A stretch of DNA of 48,089 nucleotides from Streptomyces himastatinicus ATCC 53653 (GCF_000158915.1 NZ_GG657754.1:3083110-3131198), one strand, 5' to 3'; counted from the first letter of the stretch, positions 1 to 8,859 are shown. Numbers and translations: made by a program. Notes: generated by a model not told the origin, from the letters alone.

Positions 1-610
1 TCGAGGTGGTAGCGGCCGTCGGAGCCCAGCAAGCAAGCATCCGCGTCTCGGCATTGTCCGGGTTGGACAGGGACTCGAATTCGGCCACGCTCCAGTGCAG
101 CCAGCGCATGCAGAACAGCCTCATGGTCAGCCCATGGGTGACCAGCAGGACGTTCGGCGGGTGCGCCGGATCCTCGAAACTGCGCCACAGGCTCTCCAGG
201 AACGCGTCCACCCGGTCGTAGACATCGGCCCCGGACTCGCCCTGCGCGAAGCGGTAGAAGAAGTGCCCGTAGGCGTCGCGGTATGCCTTCTGCTTCCGCA
301 CATCCTCGCGGTCCTGCCAGTTTCCCCAGTCCTGCTCCCGCAGCCGCGGCTCCTCCCTGACCCGGGTGCGGGAGGGATCCAGGCCGAGCAGTTCCAGGGT
401 CTGGTGGGTACGCCGGTACGGCGACACATAGACCGAAACGCGCTCGTCGGCGAAGGTGGCACGCAGCCCGACACCCGCCTCTTGCGCCTGCTGCCGCCCG
501 GTCTCGGTCAGTCTCAGGGCATGGTCGGGCACACGTTCGTACACCGAGTCATCGGCATTCCCCTCCGATTCTCCGTGCCGTATGAGGATGATGCGCCGGG
601 GTCGTGCCAT
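1..610 (-). CDS. Histidine phosphatase (phosphoglycerate mutase-like), cut by window edge
   Basis: Reading the minus strand from the ATG at 610 gives MARPRRIILIRHGESEGN, the RHG phosphohistidine motif of the histidine phosphatase superfamily. Further on come SPYRRTHQTLELL, an acidic EEPRLREQDWGNW stretch and the second catalytic histidine in LLVTHGLTMRLF. The family dephosphorylates small phosphate esters or phosphoproteins; the substrate cannot be read here. The start lies 10 nt after the ABC-F stop codon, so the two are probably co-transcribed. Oddity: around 20-40 the frame ends in MLACWAPTAATT, while the other frame continues as LLGSDGRYHL, which looks like the natural C-terminus. The switch falls in a GCTTGCTTGC tandem repeat, so a slipped-strand frameshift is possible. 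The 3' end is outside the window, so the annotation is partial. Confidence 0.85.
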   Translation of the reverse strand, partial: MARPRRIILIRHGESEGNADDSVYERVPDHALRLTETGRQQAQEAGVGLRATFADERVSVYVSPYRRTHQTLELLGLDPSRTRVREEPRLREQDWGNWQDREDVRKQKAYRDAYGHFFYRFAQGESGADVYDRVDAFLESLWRSFEDPAHPPNVLLVTHGLTMRLFCMRWLHWSVAEFESLSNPDNAETRMLACWAPTAATTS

Positions 611-620
611 GCCGCCCACC

Positions 621-2267
621 CTAGATCGGGCGTCCGGCAGGCGCCTCGCTCCCCTCCTCCGTCACCAGGCGGCCGTCGCGGATCTCGCAGAGACGGCCGG
701 TGAACCGGCGGCGCAGCAGCCGGTCGTGCGAGACCACCACCAGCGCGCCTTCCCACCGGTCCAGTGCCTGCTCCAGCTGCTCCACGAGGCCGAGGGCGAG
801 ATGGTTGGCGGGCTCGTCGAGCAGCAGGAGATCGGCGGGGCGGGCCAGCAGCCGGGCGAGGGCCAGGCGGCGGCGCTGGCCCGCGGAGAGCGCCCCCACC
901 GGCACATGGAGATCACGCTCATGGAACAGGCCGTACGACAGCAGCAAGGCGGCGTGCTCCTCCGCCGCCCCCGGCAGCCCGAGTCCGAAGGCCGATAACA
1001 ACCGCTCCCTCGGGCGGGCGACCGGGATCTCCTGCGCGAGGTAGCCGATGCGGCCCCGACGCACCACATGGCCCTCGTCCGGCCGCTCCACACCGGCCAT
1101 CACGCGCAGCAGCGTGGACTTGCCCGCGCCGTTCGCACCGTGGACGAGCAGCCTCTCGCCCGCGGCCACCGTGAGCGCGTCCACCGCCAGCCGGTCACCC
1201 ACCCGGACCCCGTCCAGGCCGACGAGCGCCCCTTGCTCGTCGCCCGCCGCGGGGCGCCCGGCGAACCGCAGCGGCTCCGGCGGGCGCGGCACCGGGTCCT
1301 CCTGGAGCCTGCGCAGCCGCTCCCGGGCGTTGCGCACACGGCTGGAGACCGAGGACTGCACCCGCCCCCTGTCGCGGTCGTAGGCCAGCTTGTTGCCGTC
1401 TTTCATGCCCCGGCCCGGCGCGACCCGCCGCGCCACCGTCGTGGCGGACTCGGCCAGCGCGGCCGTCTCCGCGCACCACTCCTCGTAGGCCTGCTCCCAG
1501 CGGCGGCGCGCGGCGGCCTGTTCGGCGAGGAATCCGCGATAGCCCCCGCCGTACCGCACCAAGGTGTGCCGGTCGGCGTCCACCTCGACGATCGCGGTCG
1601 CCACCCGCTCCAAGAACATGCGGTCGTGGGAGACCGCCACCAGCGTGCCCGGATGGGCCCGCAGCGCGTCCTCGAGCCAGGTGAGCGCCGCGCCGTCGAG
1701 ATGGTTCGTGGGCTCGTCGAGAAGCATCACCTCGGGAGCCGCGGCGATCAGACAGGCCAGCCCGAGCCGCGCCTGCTCGCCCCCGGAGAGGCTGCCGAGC
1801 CGTCGCCCCCTCCCAATAGACCCCAGCCCCAGACCGTGCAGGGCCTTGTCGACCCGGCTGTCCGCGGCATAGCCCCCGCGCGCCTCGAAGGCCGTGAGCA
1901 CCTCGCCGTACTCGGCGAGCGCCTCCGGAGCGGAGCCGGTGAGGTCGGCCTCCAGTTCGCGCAGTCTGCGCTCCATGGCGCGGACCTCGGCCAAAGCCGC
2001 GTCGATGGCGTCGCGGACCGTGTGGTCAGGGGGCAGCTCGGGCGTCTGGCCGAGGTGCCCCAGACCGCCCTCGGCCAGGGTGACCACGACGCCGTCGTCC
2101 GGCGGTTCGGTACCGGCCAGGGCGCGCAGAAGCGTGGACTTGCCCGCGCCGTTCTCCCCGACGACGCCCACGCGCTCACCGGGCCGCACCGCGAACGACA
2201 CGTCGTCGAGCAGGGTCCGGTCACCTCGGGACAGCGTCACACCGCGCAGTGAGATCTGAGTCGGCAA
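621..2267 (-). CDS. ABC-F family ATPase
   Basis: Two ABC ATPase domains occur in one chain with no membrane segment, the ABC-F arrangement (ribosome-associated translation or antibiotic-resistance factors). The first domain has Walker A GENGAGKST, signature LSGGEQAR and Walker B LLDEPTNHLD. The second has GANGAGKST, LSAGQRRR and LLDEPANHLA, the last diverging from the usual TNHLD. The linker is rich in Arg, Glu and Ala, as in the ABC-F interdomain arm. I chose the TTG at 2267 because GGAGG lies 7 nt upstream; an in-frame ATG at 2285 has no ribosome binding site. The gene is divergent from a TetR regulator across a spacer holding two operator-like repeats, which suggests inducible ribosome protection. 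The ligand is unknown. Confidence 0.92.
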   Translation of the reverse strand: MPTQISLRGVTLSRGDRTLLDDVSFAVRPGERVGVVGENGAGKSTLLRALAGTEPPDDGVVVTLAEGGLGHLGQTPELPPDHTVRDAIDAALAEVRAMERRLRELEADLTGSAPEALAEYGEVLTAFEARGGYAADSRVDKALHGLGLGSIGRGRRLGSLSGGEQARLGLACLIAAAPEVMLLDEPTNHLDGAALTWLEDALRAHPGTLVAVSHDRMFLERVATAIVEVDADRHTLVRYGGGYRGFLAEQAAARRRWEQAYEEWCAETAALAESATTVARRVAPGRGMKDGNKLAYDRDRGRVQSSVSSRVRNARERLRRLQEDPVPRPPEPLRFAGRPAAGDEQGALVGLDGVRVGDRLAVDALTVAAGERLLVHGANGAGKSTLLRVMAGVERPDEGHVVRRGRIGYLAQEIPVARPRERLLSAFGLGLPGAAEEHAALLLSYGLFHERDLHVPVGALSAGQRRRLALARLLARPADLLLLDEPANHLALGLVEQLEQALDRWEGALVVVSHDRLLRRRFTGRLCEIRDGRLVTEEGSEAPAGRPI

Positions 2268-2315
2268 GGGCACACCTCCGCGCATCCGAGCGGTCCGTCA
2301 TCGACGGAGCCTGTA

Positions 2316-2333
2316 AACACAACCATAGTTGCA
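2316..2333. promoter_or_regulatory. Operator-like repeat, copy 1 (TetR/ABC-F)
   Basis: AACACAACCATAGTTGCA contains the inverted repeat CAAC-N4-GTTG. It is repeated 48 bp downstream with only the two central bases changed. It lies between the divergent ABC-F and TetR starts, where a TetR protein normally binds. Function is inferred from position and symmetry. Confidence 0.6.
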
Positions 2334-2363
2334 TTACCCTCAGGGTGGCACAGGAAAACCACT

Positions 2364-2381
2364 AACACAACCGGAGTTGCA
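2364..2381. promoter_or_regulatory. Operator-like repeat, copy 2 (TetR/ABC-F)
   Basis: AACACAACCGGAGTTGCA matches copy 1 at 16 of 18 positions and has the same CAAC-N4-GTTG symmetry. It overlaps the GGAG ribosome binding site and ends just before the TTG start of the TetR gene. Binding there could shut off the regulator's own expression. Confidence 0.6.
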
Positions 2382-2382
2382 A

Positions 2383-3003
2383 TTGTCGGAGAGTGCGTCC
2401 CACACGCCCGGCACCGTCCGCCCCGGCGGGCGCACCGCGCGCACCCGTGCCGCAGTGCGCGACGCCGTACTCACCGGCCTCGCCGAGCACGGCTATCCGG
2501 GCCTGACGGTCGAGTACGTCGCCGAGCACTCGGGCGTCCACAAGACGACGGTCTACCGGCGCTGGGGCAGCGTCGAGGGGCTGGTGGCCGACGCGCTCCA
2601 GCTCGCCGGGGAGGACTCCTGGACACCCCCCGACACCGGCAGCCTCGAAGGCGATCTGCGGACCCTGGCCCGCGAGGTGACCGAGACGTTCGGCGACGCA
2701 CCGGCCGCGGCCGCACCGACCGCCTTCGTCGCCGCCGCGTTCCAGTCCCGGCGCGCGGCAGAGGCGCTCCATGACTTCTACGCCGAGCGGTTCGCCCGGT
2801 GCGAACCCGTGGTGACGCGGGCTGTCGAGCGCGGTGAGGCGCCCGTCGGCACCGACGCCGCGGCGGTCGTCCGGGCCGTATCCGCCCCACTGTTCTTCCG
2901 TGTGCTGATCACCCGCGAACCCATCGGCACACCGCTCGCCGACCAGTCTGCGGCAGCGGTCGCCGCCGCCGTCCGGGCCGGGGCGTACCTCCCGGCCGGG
3001 TGA
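2383..3003 (+). CDS. TetR/AcrR family transcriptional regulator
   Basis: A protein of about 206 residues with an N-terminal helix-turn-helix: RTRAAVRDAVLTGLAEHGYP, then LTVEYVAEHSGVHKTTVYRR, typical of TetR proteins. The C-terminal helical part is the ligand and dimer domain and resembles the TetR_C_11 type. I chose the TTG at 2383, preceded by CGGAG at 6-7 nt; a more upstream in-frame TTG at 2329 would place the operator repeats inside the coding region. It is divergent from the ABC-F gene and is the natural candidate to repress both through the CAAC-N4-GTTG sites. The inducer is unknown but is likely the compound the ABC-F protein protects against. Confidence 0.88.
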   Translation: MSESASHTPGTVRPGGRTARTRAAVRDAVLTGLAEHGYPGLTVEYVAEHSGVHKTTVYRRWGSVEGLVADALQLAGEDSWTPPDTGSLEGDLRTLAREVTETFGDAPAAAAPTAFVAAAFQSRRAAEALHDFYAERFARCEPVVTRAVERGEAPVGTDAAAVVRAVSAPLFFRVLITREPIGTPLADQSAAAVAAAVRAGAYLPAG

Positions 3004-3050
3004 CGGTCAGAAGCGCGCCCTCAAAGCCGAGGCCGGGCGCGGTCGCGTCC

Positions 3051-3656
3051 TCAGACCGTCCAGGCGGACTCCACACCCACCACGTCGCCGGCTATCGCGG
3101 CCACATCCGCCTCCGTCTGCGCGCGCAACCCCAGCCGCTCCACGCGCTCCACCCGGTACTTCCCGTGTTCGGCGGCCGAGTCCCACATCGACAGCACGAG
3201 GAACTCGTTTCCCGGCGCCTCGCCGAAGACCCCGCGCAGCATGCCGGGCGACCCGGCCATCGCCGGATTCCACACCTTCTCCTGCACCAGCGTGAAGTGG
3301 TCCACCCGGTCGGCGTGCACCCGGCAGTGCGCGACCCGCAGCACGTCCGCGTCGTTGAACCGGGGCTGGAAGCCGACCTTCACATCGAAGCGATGCTCGA
3401 AGAGCCGGACCTGCATGTTCCGGTACGTGCCCGACTGCGCGGCCGCCAACCGATTGTGCGACCGCGCCATGAAGGAGTCGTAGAACGCCCGGCTCTCCCA
3501 GAACGCGAAGATGTGCGCCACGTTCGGCCGCCCCCGGCTCCAGCCACCGCCCTGCCCCCGGAATCCCGGCTCGCCGGGCATCCCCGCCCACTTCCGCTGC
3601 CCCCGCTCGAACCCCGGGCGGTCCACCACGGTGCAGCGAATCCACTTGACCAGCAC
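3051..3656 (-). CDS. DUF4937/YdbC-like dimeric alpha-beta barrel protein
   Basis: A protein of 201 residues beginning MLVKWIRCTVVDRPGF. It contains two similar halves with phrases such as HIFAFWESRAFYDSFM and FLVLSMWDSAAEHGKY, the pattern of ferredoxin-like antibiotic-monooxygenase-type barrels and, I believe, of the DUF4937 family. No catalytic residues are recognisable and the role is unknown. It reads away from the TetR gene and lies downstream of the aminotransferase, separated by a hairpin. The overlapping 3007-3693 reading frame is low-complexity shadow. I am sure this is a gene because amino-acid composition and codon bias fit, but the family name is from memory. Confidence 0.75.
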   Translation of the reverse strand: MLVKWIRCTVVDRPGFERGQRKWAGMPGEPGFRGQGGGWSRGRPNVAHIFAFWESRAFYDSFMARSHNRLAAAQSGTYRNMQVRLFEHRFDVKVGFQPRFNDADVLRVAHCRVHADRVDHFTLVQEKVWNPAMAGSPGMLRGVFGEAPGNEFLVLSMWDSAAEHGKYRVERVERLGLRAQTEADVAAIAGDVVGVESAWTV

Positions 3657-3744
3657 CGCGCCATCCTACGGCCCCGACGGTGGCCCGCATCACACAGCGA
3701 ACCGTCCACCCCGGGCATCGGTGGGTGGACGGGCGGTGCTGCGA

Positions 3745-3779
3745 CGGAGGCCGTATCCGGTCGCCCCCATGGGCCTCCG
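3745..3779 (-). terminator. Hairpin after the aminotransferase gene
   Basis: CGGAGGCC (3745-3752) pairs perfectly with GGCCTCCG (3772-3779) across a 19-nt loop, directly after the aminotransferase stop. There is no U tract, which is usual for Streptomyces terminators. Confidence 0.5.
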
Positions 3780-3780
3780 G

Positions 3781-5079
3781 TCAGCGCCGCCTGCGTCCCG
3801 ACCCCGGTCCCGGCCCCGGAAGCCCCGCACCGGCACCCGGCATTCCGGCGCCGGGGGCCGTCAGCCGCATGCCCGGACTCGGCGCGTACGCGGCCGCCTG
3901 CAACTGCTGCCCGCCGGGCAGAGGCGCGTACCAGGCGCTTCCGTACAGGACGCTGCTGAGCCCGGACAACAGCCGTTGCACATCGGGTTCCGATCGCACC
4001 ACCAGCCGCATGAACTGGCTGCTGCTGCCGAGCTTGTTGCCGCACTCGCGCACCAGCACGCCGTGTTCGGACAGCAGCCGGTCCCGCACCTGCACGCCGT
4101 CCGCCCCCTCCGGCAGTTTGACGAACACGAAGTTGCCCTGTGAGGGGTAGACGGTCATTCCCGGCAGACATCCCAGCTGCGAAATCATTTCCTGCCGGTC
4201 GCGGGCGAGCATCCGCAGGCTCATCTCGTAATCCTGCTGATGGTCCTTGAGCATGAAGACGATGATCTCGGCGAAGGAATTGAGGTTCCACTTCGGCAGC
4301 CTGGAGCGGACCTTCCGGGCGAGCGAGGGATTCGCCACCAGGTAGCCGAAGCGCACGCCGTGAAGGCCGAAGTTCTTTCCCAGACTGCGCAGGACGACGA
4401 CGTTCGGGCGCACCACGGCCTCGTCGACGACGCTCGGCCACGGACCGGAATCAGGGTCGACGAACTCCAGGAAGGACTCGTCGATGACGACCAGATCGAG
4501 GTCCGCGAGGGAGTCCATGAACGATATGACGGCGTCACGGGAGAGGAGACCGCCGTCGGGATTGTTCGGATTGCAGATGACGGCGGTGCGTGATCCCCGC
4601 TGCCGAATGAACGACACGAAGGCATCGGGATCGAGGGCGAAGCCATGCCGTTCCGGCAGCCGGAACATGTCCACGCGCTTGCCGGTTTCGTCCGGCTGAT
4701 CCGTCCACCGGCCGAAGGTGGGGATCGGCACGGCCAGGCTGTCCTTGACCAGCAAATGGTCGATCCAGGTGATGAGTTCCGTCGAACCGTTGCCCATCGC
4801 CATGGTCTGGGGCTGGAGATCGAGCAGATGCGCCAGTTCGGCTGTGATCGTATCGGCGGAGCTGGGGTAATAGGTGAGAATGTCGCGCAGCATGGCCGAC
4901 AGCTCGTCGAACATGCCGGGGGTGGGGAAGTAGGGATTACAGGGGATACAGAAATCCACGATGTCCTGTCCGCCGCCCGCTACCCCCGCGCGGTTCAGCA
5001 TGAAGTACGACGGACTGTGGTTGGTGCCCCGGAAAAGCTGTGCGGCATTACCCGTGTTGCCGATGGCGGCGACAGTCAC
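3781..5079 (-). CDS. PLP-dependent class I/II aminotransferase (HisC/CobC-like)
   Basis: A fold-type I aminotransferase of 432 residues. MGNGSTELI (95-103) is the phosphate-binding loop. CNPNNPDGGLL (169-179) and the aspartate in VVIDESFLEF (197-206) are the classic HisC/CobC-type motifs, and SLGKNFGLHGVRFGY carries the Schiff-base lysine (about K235). The GTG at 5079 is the best start, with GAGGAGG 7 nt upstream; the longer reading frame to 5325 has no such site. After about residue 395 there is an unusual Pro/Gly/Ala-rich tail ending in GSGRRRR. The central coding DNA is about 60% GC (109 of 180 bases counted at 4861-5040), well below its neighbours, which may indicate later acquisition. 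The substrate is unknown. A hairpin separates it from nrdJ, so it is probably its own unit. Confidence 0.85.
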   Translation of the reverse strand: MTVAAIGNTGNAAQLFRGTNHSPSYFMLNRAGVAGGGQDIVDFCIPCNPYFPTPGMFDELSAMLRDILTYYPSSADTITAELAHLLDLQPQTMAMGNGSTELITWIDHLLVKDSLAVPIPTFGRWTDQPDETGKRVDMFRLPERHGFALDPDAFVSFIRQRGSRTAVICNPNNPDGGLLSRDAVISFMDSLADLDLVVIDESFLEFVDPDSGPWPSVVDEAVVRPNVVVLRSLGKNFGLHGVRFGYLVANPSLARKVRSRLPKWNLNSFAEIIVFMLKDHQQDYEMSLRMLARDRQEMISQLGCLPGMTVYPSQGNFVFVKLPEGADGVQVRDRLLSEHGVLVRECGNKLGSSSQFMRLVVRSEPDVQRLLSGLSSVLYGSAWYAPLPGGQQLQAAAYAPSPGMRLTAPGAGMPGAGAGLPGPGPGSGRRRR

Positions 5080-5302
5080 AGCAAGACCTCCTCGGTCACA
5101 TGGGCCGTGCTGGGCACGACGTTCGGCTCCGCTTGCACAGAGCGTCGCGCACGAGCCACCGCCAGTCGGGGCGTTGCCGAATTTCATGGTGCGTGTGAGA
5201 AGTCGAGTGACAGGAGATACCGGAACCGCTACAGTCCCCCCGGCTTCTGCCTGCCTCCCGGGCGACCACGGCACCGGCGCCACACACACGAGACCTACGC
5301 GA

Positions 5303-5332
5303 GCGGGGCGCGGCCCGAAGGCCACGCCCCGC
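5303..5332 (-). terminator. Rho-independent-like terminator of nrdJ
   Basis: GCGGGGCG-c-GGCC, loop CGAA, GGCC-a-CGCCCCGC forms a 12-pair stem with one internal mismatch, about 30 nt after the nrdJ stop on the minus strand. The stable CGAA tetraloop and GC stem fit a Streptomyces terminator. Confidence 0.75.
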
Positions 5333-5360
5333 GTCGAAGGTCACCCGTCAGGGCGGACGA

Positions 5361-8225
5361 TCAGCTGCAACCGCTGGTCGAGCCGCAGCCCTCGCACAGG
5401 TAGCAGCTGCCCGCGCGGCGCATCTTGGTGCCGCAGGAGAAGCACAGCGGTGCGTCGGCGTTCAGGCCCAGTTGGATCTCGACCAGTTCGGTCGAGCTGT
5501 GGGCCTCCTTCGGGGCGGACGTCTCGGACTGGGCCGCGGTCGTGGTGGCCTTCGGGGCCTCCAGCCGCCGCGGCGCCGACTGGGCCAGGCCCTCGACGTC
5601 GACATCGTCCTCGGACGCCTCGTACGAACCGGTCTCCAGGTGACGCTGGCGCTCCTCGGCGGAGTGGATGCCGAGCGCCGACCGGGTCTCGAACGGCAGG
5701 AAGTCCAGCGCCAGCCGGCGGAAGATGTAGTCGACGATCGACTGGGCCATCCGCACGTCCGGGTCGTCCGTCATACCGGCTGGCTCGAAGCGCATGTTGG
5801 TGAACTTCGAGACGTACGTCTCCAGCGGCACCCCGTACTGGAGACCGACCGAGACGGCGATGGAGAAGGCGTCCATCATGCCCGCGAGGGTCGAGCCCTG
5901 CTTGGACATCTTCAGGAAGACCTCACCGAGGCCGTCGTCGGGGTAGGAGTTCGCCGTCATGTAGCCCTCGGCGCCACCGACCGTGAAGGAGGTGGTGATG
6001 CCGGGACGGCCCTTGGGCAGGCGCTTGCGGACCGGGCGGTACTCGACGACCTTCTCGACCTCCGGCTCGGCCTGCTCAGCCGCCTTCTCCTCCTTCTTCT
6101 TGGCGGAGAGCGGCTGGCCGACCTTGCAGTTGTCGCGGTAGATCGCCAGCGCCTTGAGGCCCAGCTTCCAGCCCTCGAAGTAGATCTCCTCGATCTCCTC
6201 GACGGTGGCCGACTCCGACATGTTGACCGTCTTGGAGATCGCGCCGGACAGGAACGGCTGGGCGGCGGCCATCATCCGCACATGGCCCATCGGCGAGATG
6301 GAGCGCTCGCCCATCGCGCAGTCGAAGACCTCGTAGTGCTCGAGCTTCAGCCCCGGCGCGTCGATCACATTGCCGTGCTCGGCGATGTGGGCGACGATCG
6401 CCTCGACCTGCTCCGGCTGGTAGCCGAGCCGCTTGAGCGCCTTGGGGACCGTGTTGTTCACGATCTGCATCGAGCCGCCGCCGACCAGCTTCTTGAACTT
6501 CACCAGGGCCAGGTCCGGCTCGACGCCCGTGGTGTCGCAGTCCATCATCAGGCCGATGGTGCCGGTGGGGGCGAGCACCGACGCCTGGGCGTTGCGGAAG
6601 CCGCTCTTCTCACCGAGGCGCAGCACGTCCTGCCATGCCTCGGTGGCCGCCGCCCAGACCGGGGAGTCCAGGTCGTCCACGCGCTTGGCGATGGCGTTGG
6701 CGTCCGAGTGCTGCTTCATGACGCGGTTGTGGGCGTCCGCGTTGCGGGCGTAGCCGTCGTACGGGCCGACGACGCCCGCCAGCTCGGCGGAGCGCTTGTA
6801 CGAGGTGCCGGTCATCAGGGAGGTGATGGCTCCGGCCAGGGCCCGGCCGCCGTCGCTGTCGTAGGCGTGGCCGGTGGCCATCAGCAGGGCGCCGAGGTTG
6901 GCGTAGCCGATGCCCAGCTGGCGGAAGGCGCGGGTCGTCTCGCCGATCTTCTGGGTCGGGAAGTCCGCGAAGCAGATGGAGATGTCCATCGCGGTGATGA
7001 CCAGCTCGACGACCTTGGCGAAGCGCTCGGCGTCGAAGCGCTGGTTGCCGGCGTCGTCGTCCTCGAGGAACTTCATGAGGTTGAGCGAGGCCAGGTTGCA
7101 CGAGGAGTTGTCCAGGTGCATGTACTCGCTGCACGGGTTGGAGGCGGTGATCCGGCCCGTCTCCGGCGAGGTGTGCCAGTGGTTGATCGTGTCGTCGTAC
7201 TGGATGCCCGGGTCGGCGCAGGCCCAGGCCGCCTCGGCCATCTTGCGGAAGAGGGACTTGGCGTCGATCTCCTCGATGGGCTCACCGGTCATGCGGCTGC
7301 GCAGGCCGAACTGCGAGCCGGACTCCACGGCCTTCATGAACGTGTCGTTCACACGGACCGAGTTGTTGGCGTTCTGGTACTGGACGGACGTGATGTCGTC
7401 GCCGCCCAGGTCCATGTCGAAGCCCGCGTCGCGCAGGGCGCGGACCTTCTCCTCTTCCTTGACCTTGGTCTCGATGAACGCCTCGACGTCCGGGTGGTCG
7501 ACGTCGAGCACGACCATCTTGGCGGCCCGGCGGGTCGCACCGCCCGACTTGATCGTTCCGGCGGAGGCGTCGGCGCCGCGCATGAAGGAGACGGGCCCGG
7601 AGGCGTTGCCGCCGGAGGAGAGCAGCTCCTTGGAGGAGCGGATGCGGGAGAGGTTCAGGCCGGCGCCGGAGCCGCCCTTGAAGATCATCCCCTCTTCCTT
7701 GTACCAGTCCAGGATCGACTCCATGGAGTCGTCCACGGAGAGGATGAAGCAGGCGCTGACCTGCTGCGGCTGCTTGGTGCCGACGTTGAACCACACGGGC
7801 GAGTTGAAGCTGAAGACCTGGTGCAGCAACGCGTACGTGAGCTCGTGATCGAAGATCTCGGCGTCTGCGGGGGAGGCGAAGTAGCCGTTGGCCTCGCCGG
7901 ACTTGCGGTACGTGCCCACCACCCGGTCGATGAGCTGCTTCAGGCTCGCCTCACGGGTCGGGGAGCCGACCGCGCCGCGGAAGTACTTGCTCGTGACGAT
8001 GTTGACCGCGTTCACCGACCAGAAGTCGGGGAACTCCACGCCGCGCTGCTCGAAATTGACCGACCCGTCACGCCAGTTGGTCATGACGACGTCACGACGC
8101 TCCCAGACCACCTCGTCGTACGGATGCACGCCAGGGGTGGTGTGGACGCGCTCGATACGCAGACCCTTGTTCTTGCTTCCCTTGGAGCGGGAGCCTCGTG
8201 CGGGGCCGCTCGTCGTCTCTGTCAT
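5361..8225 (-). CDS. nrdJ: Adenosylcobalamin-dependent class II ribonucleotide reductase
   Basis: A protein of 954 residues that converts ribonucleotides to deoxyribonucleotides using coenzyme B12. The reductase barrel is recognised by NPCSEYMHLDNSSCNLASLN, by SACFILSVDDSMESI near the N-terminal redox cysteine, and by LAPTGTIGLMMDCDTTG. The C-terminus carries the cysteine pairs CFSCGTK and YLCEGCGSTSGCS, used for thioredoxin-type re-reduction in the long actinobacterial NrdJ. A Lys/Glu-rich linker (AKKKEEKAAEQAEPEVEK) precedes the last domain. The ATG at 8225 follows GGGAGG with short spacing; the reading frame upstream to 8552 is a shadow of nrdR. It lies 115 nt downstream of nrdR and is probably co-transcribed; a small GGGCG-AAAA-CGCCC hairpin (8241-8254) precedes its ribosome binding site. 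No B12 riboswitch is seen. Confidence 0.97.
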   Translation of the reverse strand: MTETTSGPARGSRSKGSKNKGLRIERVHTTPGVHPYDEVVWERRDVVMTNWRDGSVNFEQRGVEFPDFWSVNAVNIVTSKYFRGAVGSPTREASLKQLIDRVVGTYRKSGEANGYFASPADAEIFDHELTYALLHQVFSFNSPVWFNVGTKQPQQVSACFILSVDDSMESILDWYKEEGMIFKGGSGAGLNLSRIRSSKELLSSGGNASGPVSFMRGADASAGTIKSGGATRRAAKMVVLDVDHPDVEAFIETKVKEEEKVRALRDAGFDMDLGGDDITSVQYQNANNSVRVNDTFMKAVESGSQFGLRSRMTGEPIEEIDAKSLFRKMAEAAWACADPGIQYDDTINHWHTSPETGRITASNPCSEYMHLDNSSCNLASLNLMKFLEDDDAGNQRFDAERFAKVVELVITAMDISICFADFPTQKIGETTRAFRQLGIGYANLGALLMATGHAYDSDGGRALAGAITSLMTGTSYKRSAELAGVVGPYDGYARNADAHNRVMKQHSDANAIAKRVDDLDSPVWAAATEAWQDVLRLGEKSGFRNAQASVLAPTGTIGLMMDCDTTGVEPDLALVKFKKLVGGGSMQIVNNTVPKALKRLGYQPEQVEAIVAHIAEHGNVIDAPGLKLEHYEVFDCAMGERSISPMGHVRMMAAAQPFLSGAISKTVNMSESATVEEIEEIYFEGWKLGLKALAIYRDNCKVGQPLSAKKKEEKAAEQAEPEVEKVVEYRPVRKRLPKGRPGITTSFTVGGAEGYMTANSYPDDGLGEVFLKMSKQGSTLAGMMDAFSIAVSVGLQYGVPLETYVSKFTNMRFEPAGMTDDPDVRMAQSIVDYIFRRLALDFLPFETRSALGIHSAEERQRHLETGSYEASEDDVDVEGLAQSAPRRLEAPKATTTAAQSETSAPKEAHSSTELVEIQLGLNADAPLCFSCGTKMRRAGSCYLCEGCGSTSGCS

Positions 8226-8340
8226 TCCGCCTCCCTGTACGGGCGAAAACGCCCTGATGTGCCCATTTCTTCCCGGGCACGGTGTCTCTTGTCTTTCACC
8301 CGGAGGCGCGATGCGCCCCGGGCAGGTCTTTGGCCGCCGG

Positions 8341-8859
8341 TCAGTCGGCGGCAGTGGGCGCGGGGGCCTCCGCGGCCCCGTCGGCGCCGGGCCCGCGGTC
8401 GTGCGCGGGAGGCCGTTGCTGGTCACGCAGCTCCGCGACCGCGGCCTCGAAATCCTCGAGCGAGTCGAAGGCGCGGTAGACGGAGGCGAAGCGGAGGTAG
8501 GCGACGAGGTCGAGCTCCTGGAGCGGACCGAGTATGGCGAGCCCCACGTCATGGGTGGACAGCTCGGCGCTCCCGGTGGCCCGTACGGCCTCCTCCACGC
8601 GCTGACCGAGCTTGGCGAGGGCGTCCTCGGTGACGGGACGGCCCTGGCATGCCTTGCGGACCCCGGAGATGACCTTGTCGCGACTGAAGGGCTCGGTGAC
8701 CCCGCTCCGCTTGATCACCATCAGTGACGCGGTCTCCACGGTCGTGAAGCGGCGCGCACAGTCGGGGCACTGGCGGCGCCTGCGGATCGAGCAGCCGTCG
8801 TCCGTGGTCCGGCTGTCGACGACGCGGCTGTCGGGGTGCCTGCAGAAGGGGCAGTGCAT
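8341..8859 (-). CDS. nrdR: Transcriptional repressor NrdR
   Basis: A protein of 172 residues that represses ribonucleotide reductase genes in response to ATP/dATP. The zinc ribbon uses C3, C6, C31 and C34 (CPFC and CPDC), followed by the ATP-cone domain with [19 protein letters not shown]. After about residue 150 there is a disordered Ala/Pro tail. It is the first gene of the nrdR-nrdJ unit. The ATG at 8859 is preceded by a GGAGGG-rich stretch and a closer GGAG. Two candidate NrdR boxes lie about 120-170 bp upstream, so autoregulation is likely, as described for Streptomyces coelicolor. Confidence 0.97.
   Translation of the reverse strand: MHCPFCRHPDSRVVDSRTTDDGCSIRRRRQCPDCARRFTTVETASLMVIKRSGVTEPFSRDKVISGVRKACQGRPVTEDALAKLGQRVEEAVRATGSAELSTHDVGLAILGPLQELDLVAYLRFASVYRAFDSLEDFEAAVAELRDQQRPPAHDRGPGADGAAEAPAPTAAD

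Noticed and set aside
5472..8633. Long + strand open frame of 1053 codons opposite nrdJ
   Set aside because: It is the antisense shadow of nrdJ in high-GC DNA; its translation is Val/Gly/Leu/Arg-rich without any domain.
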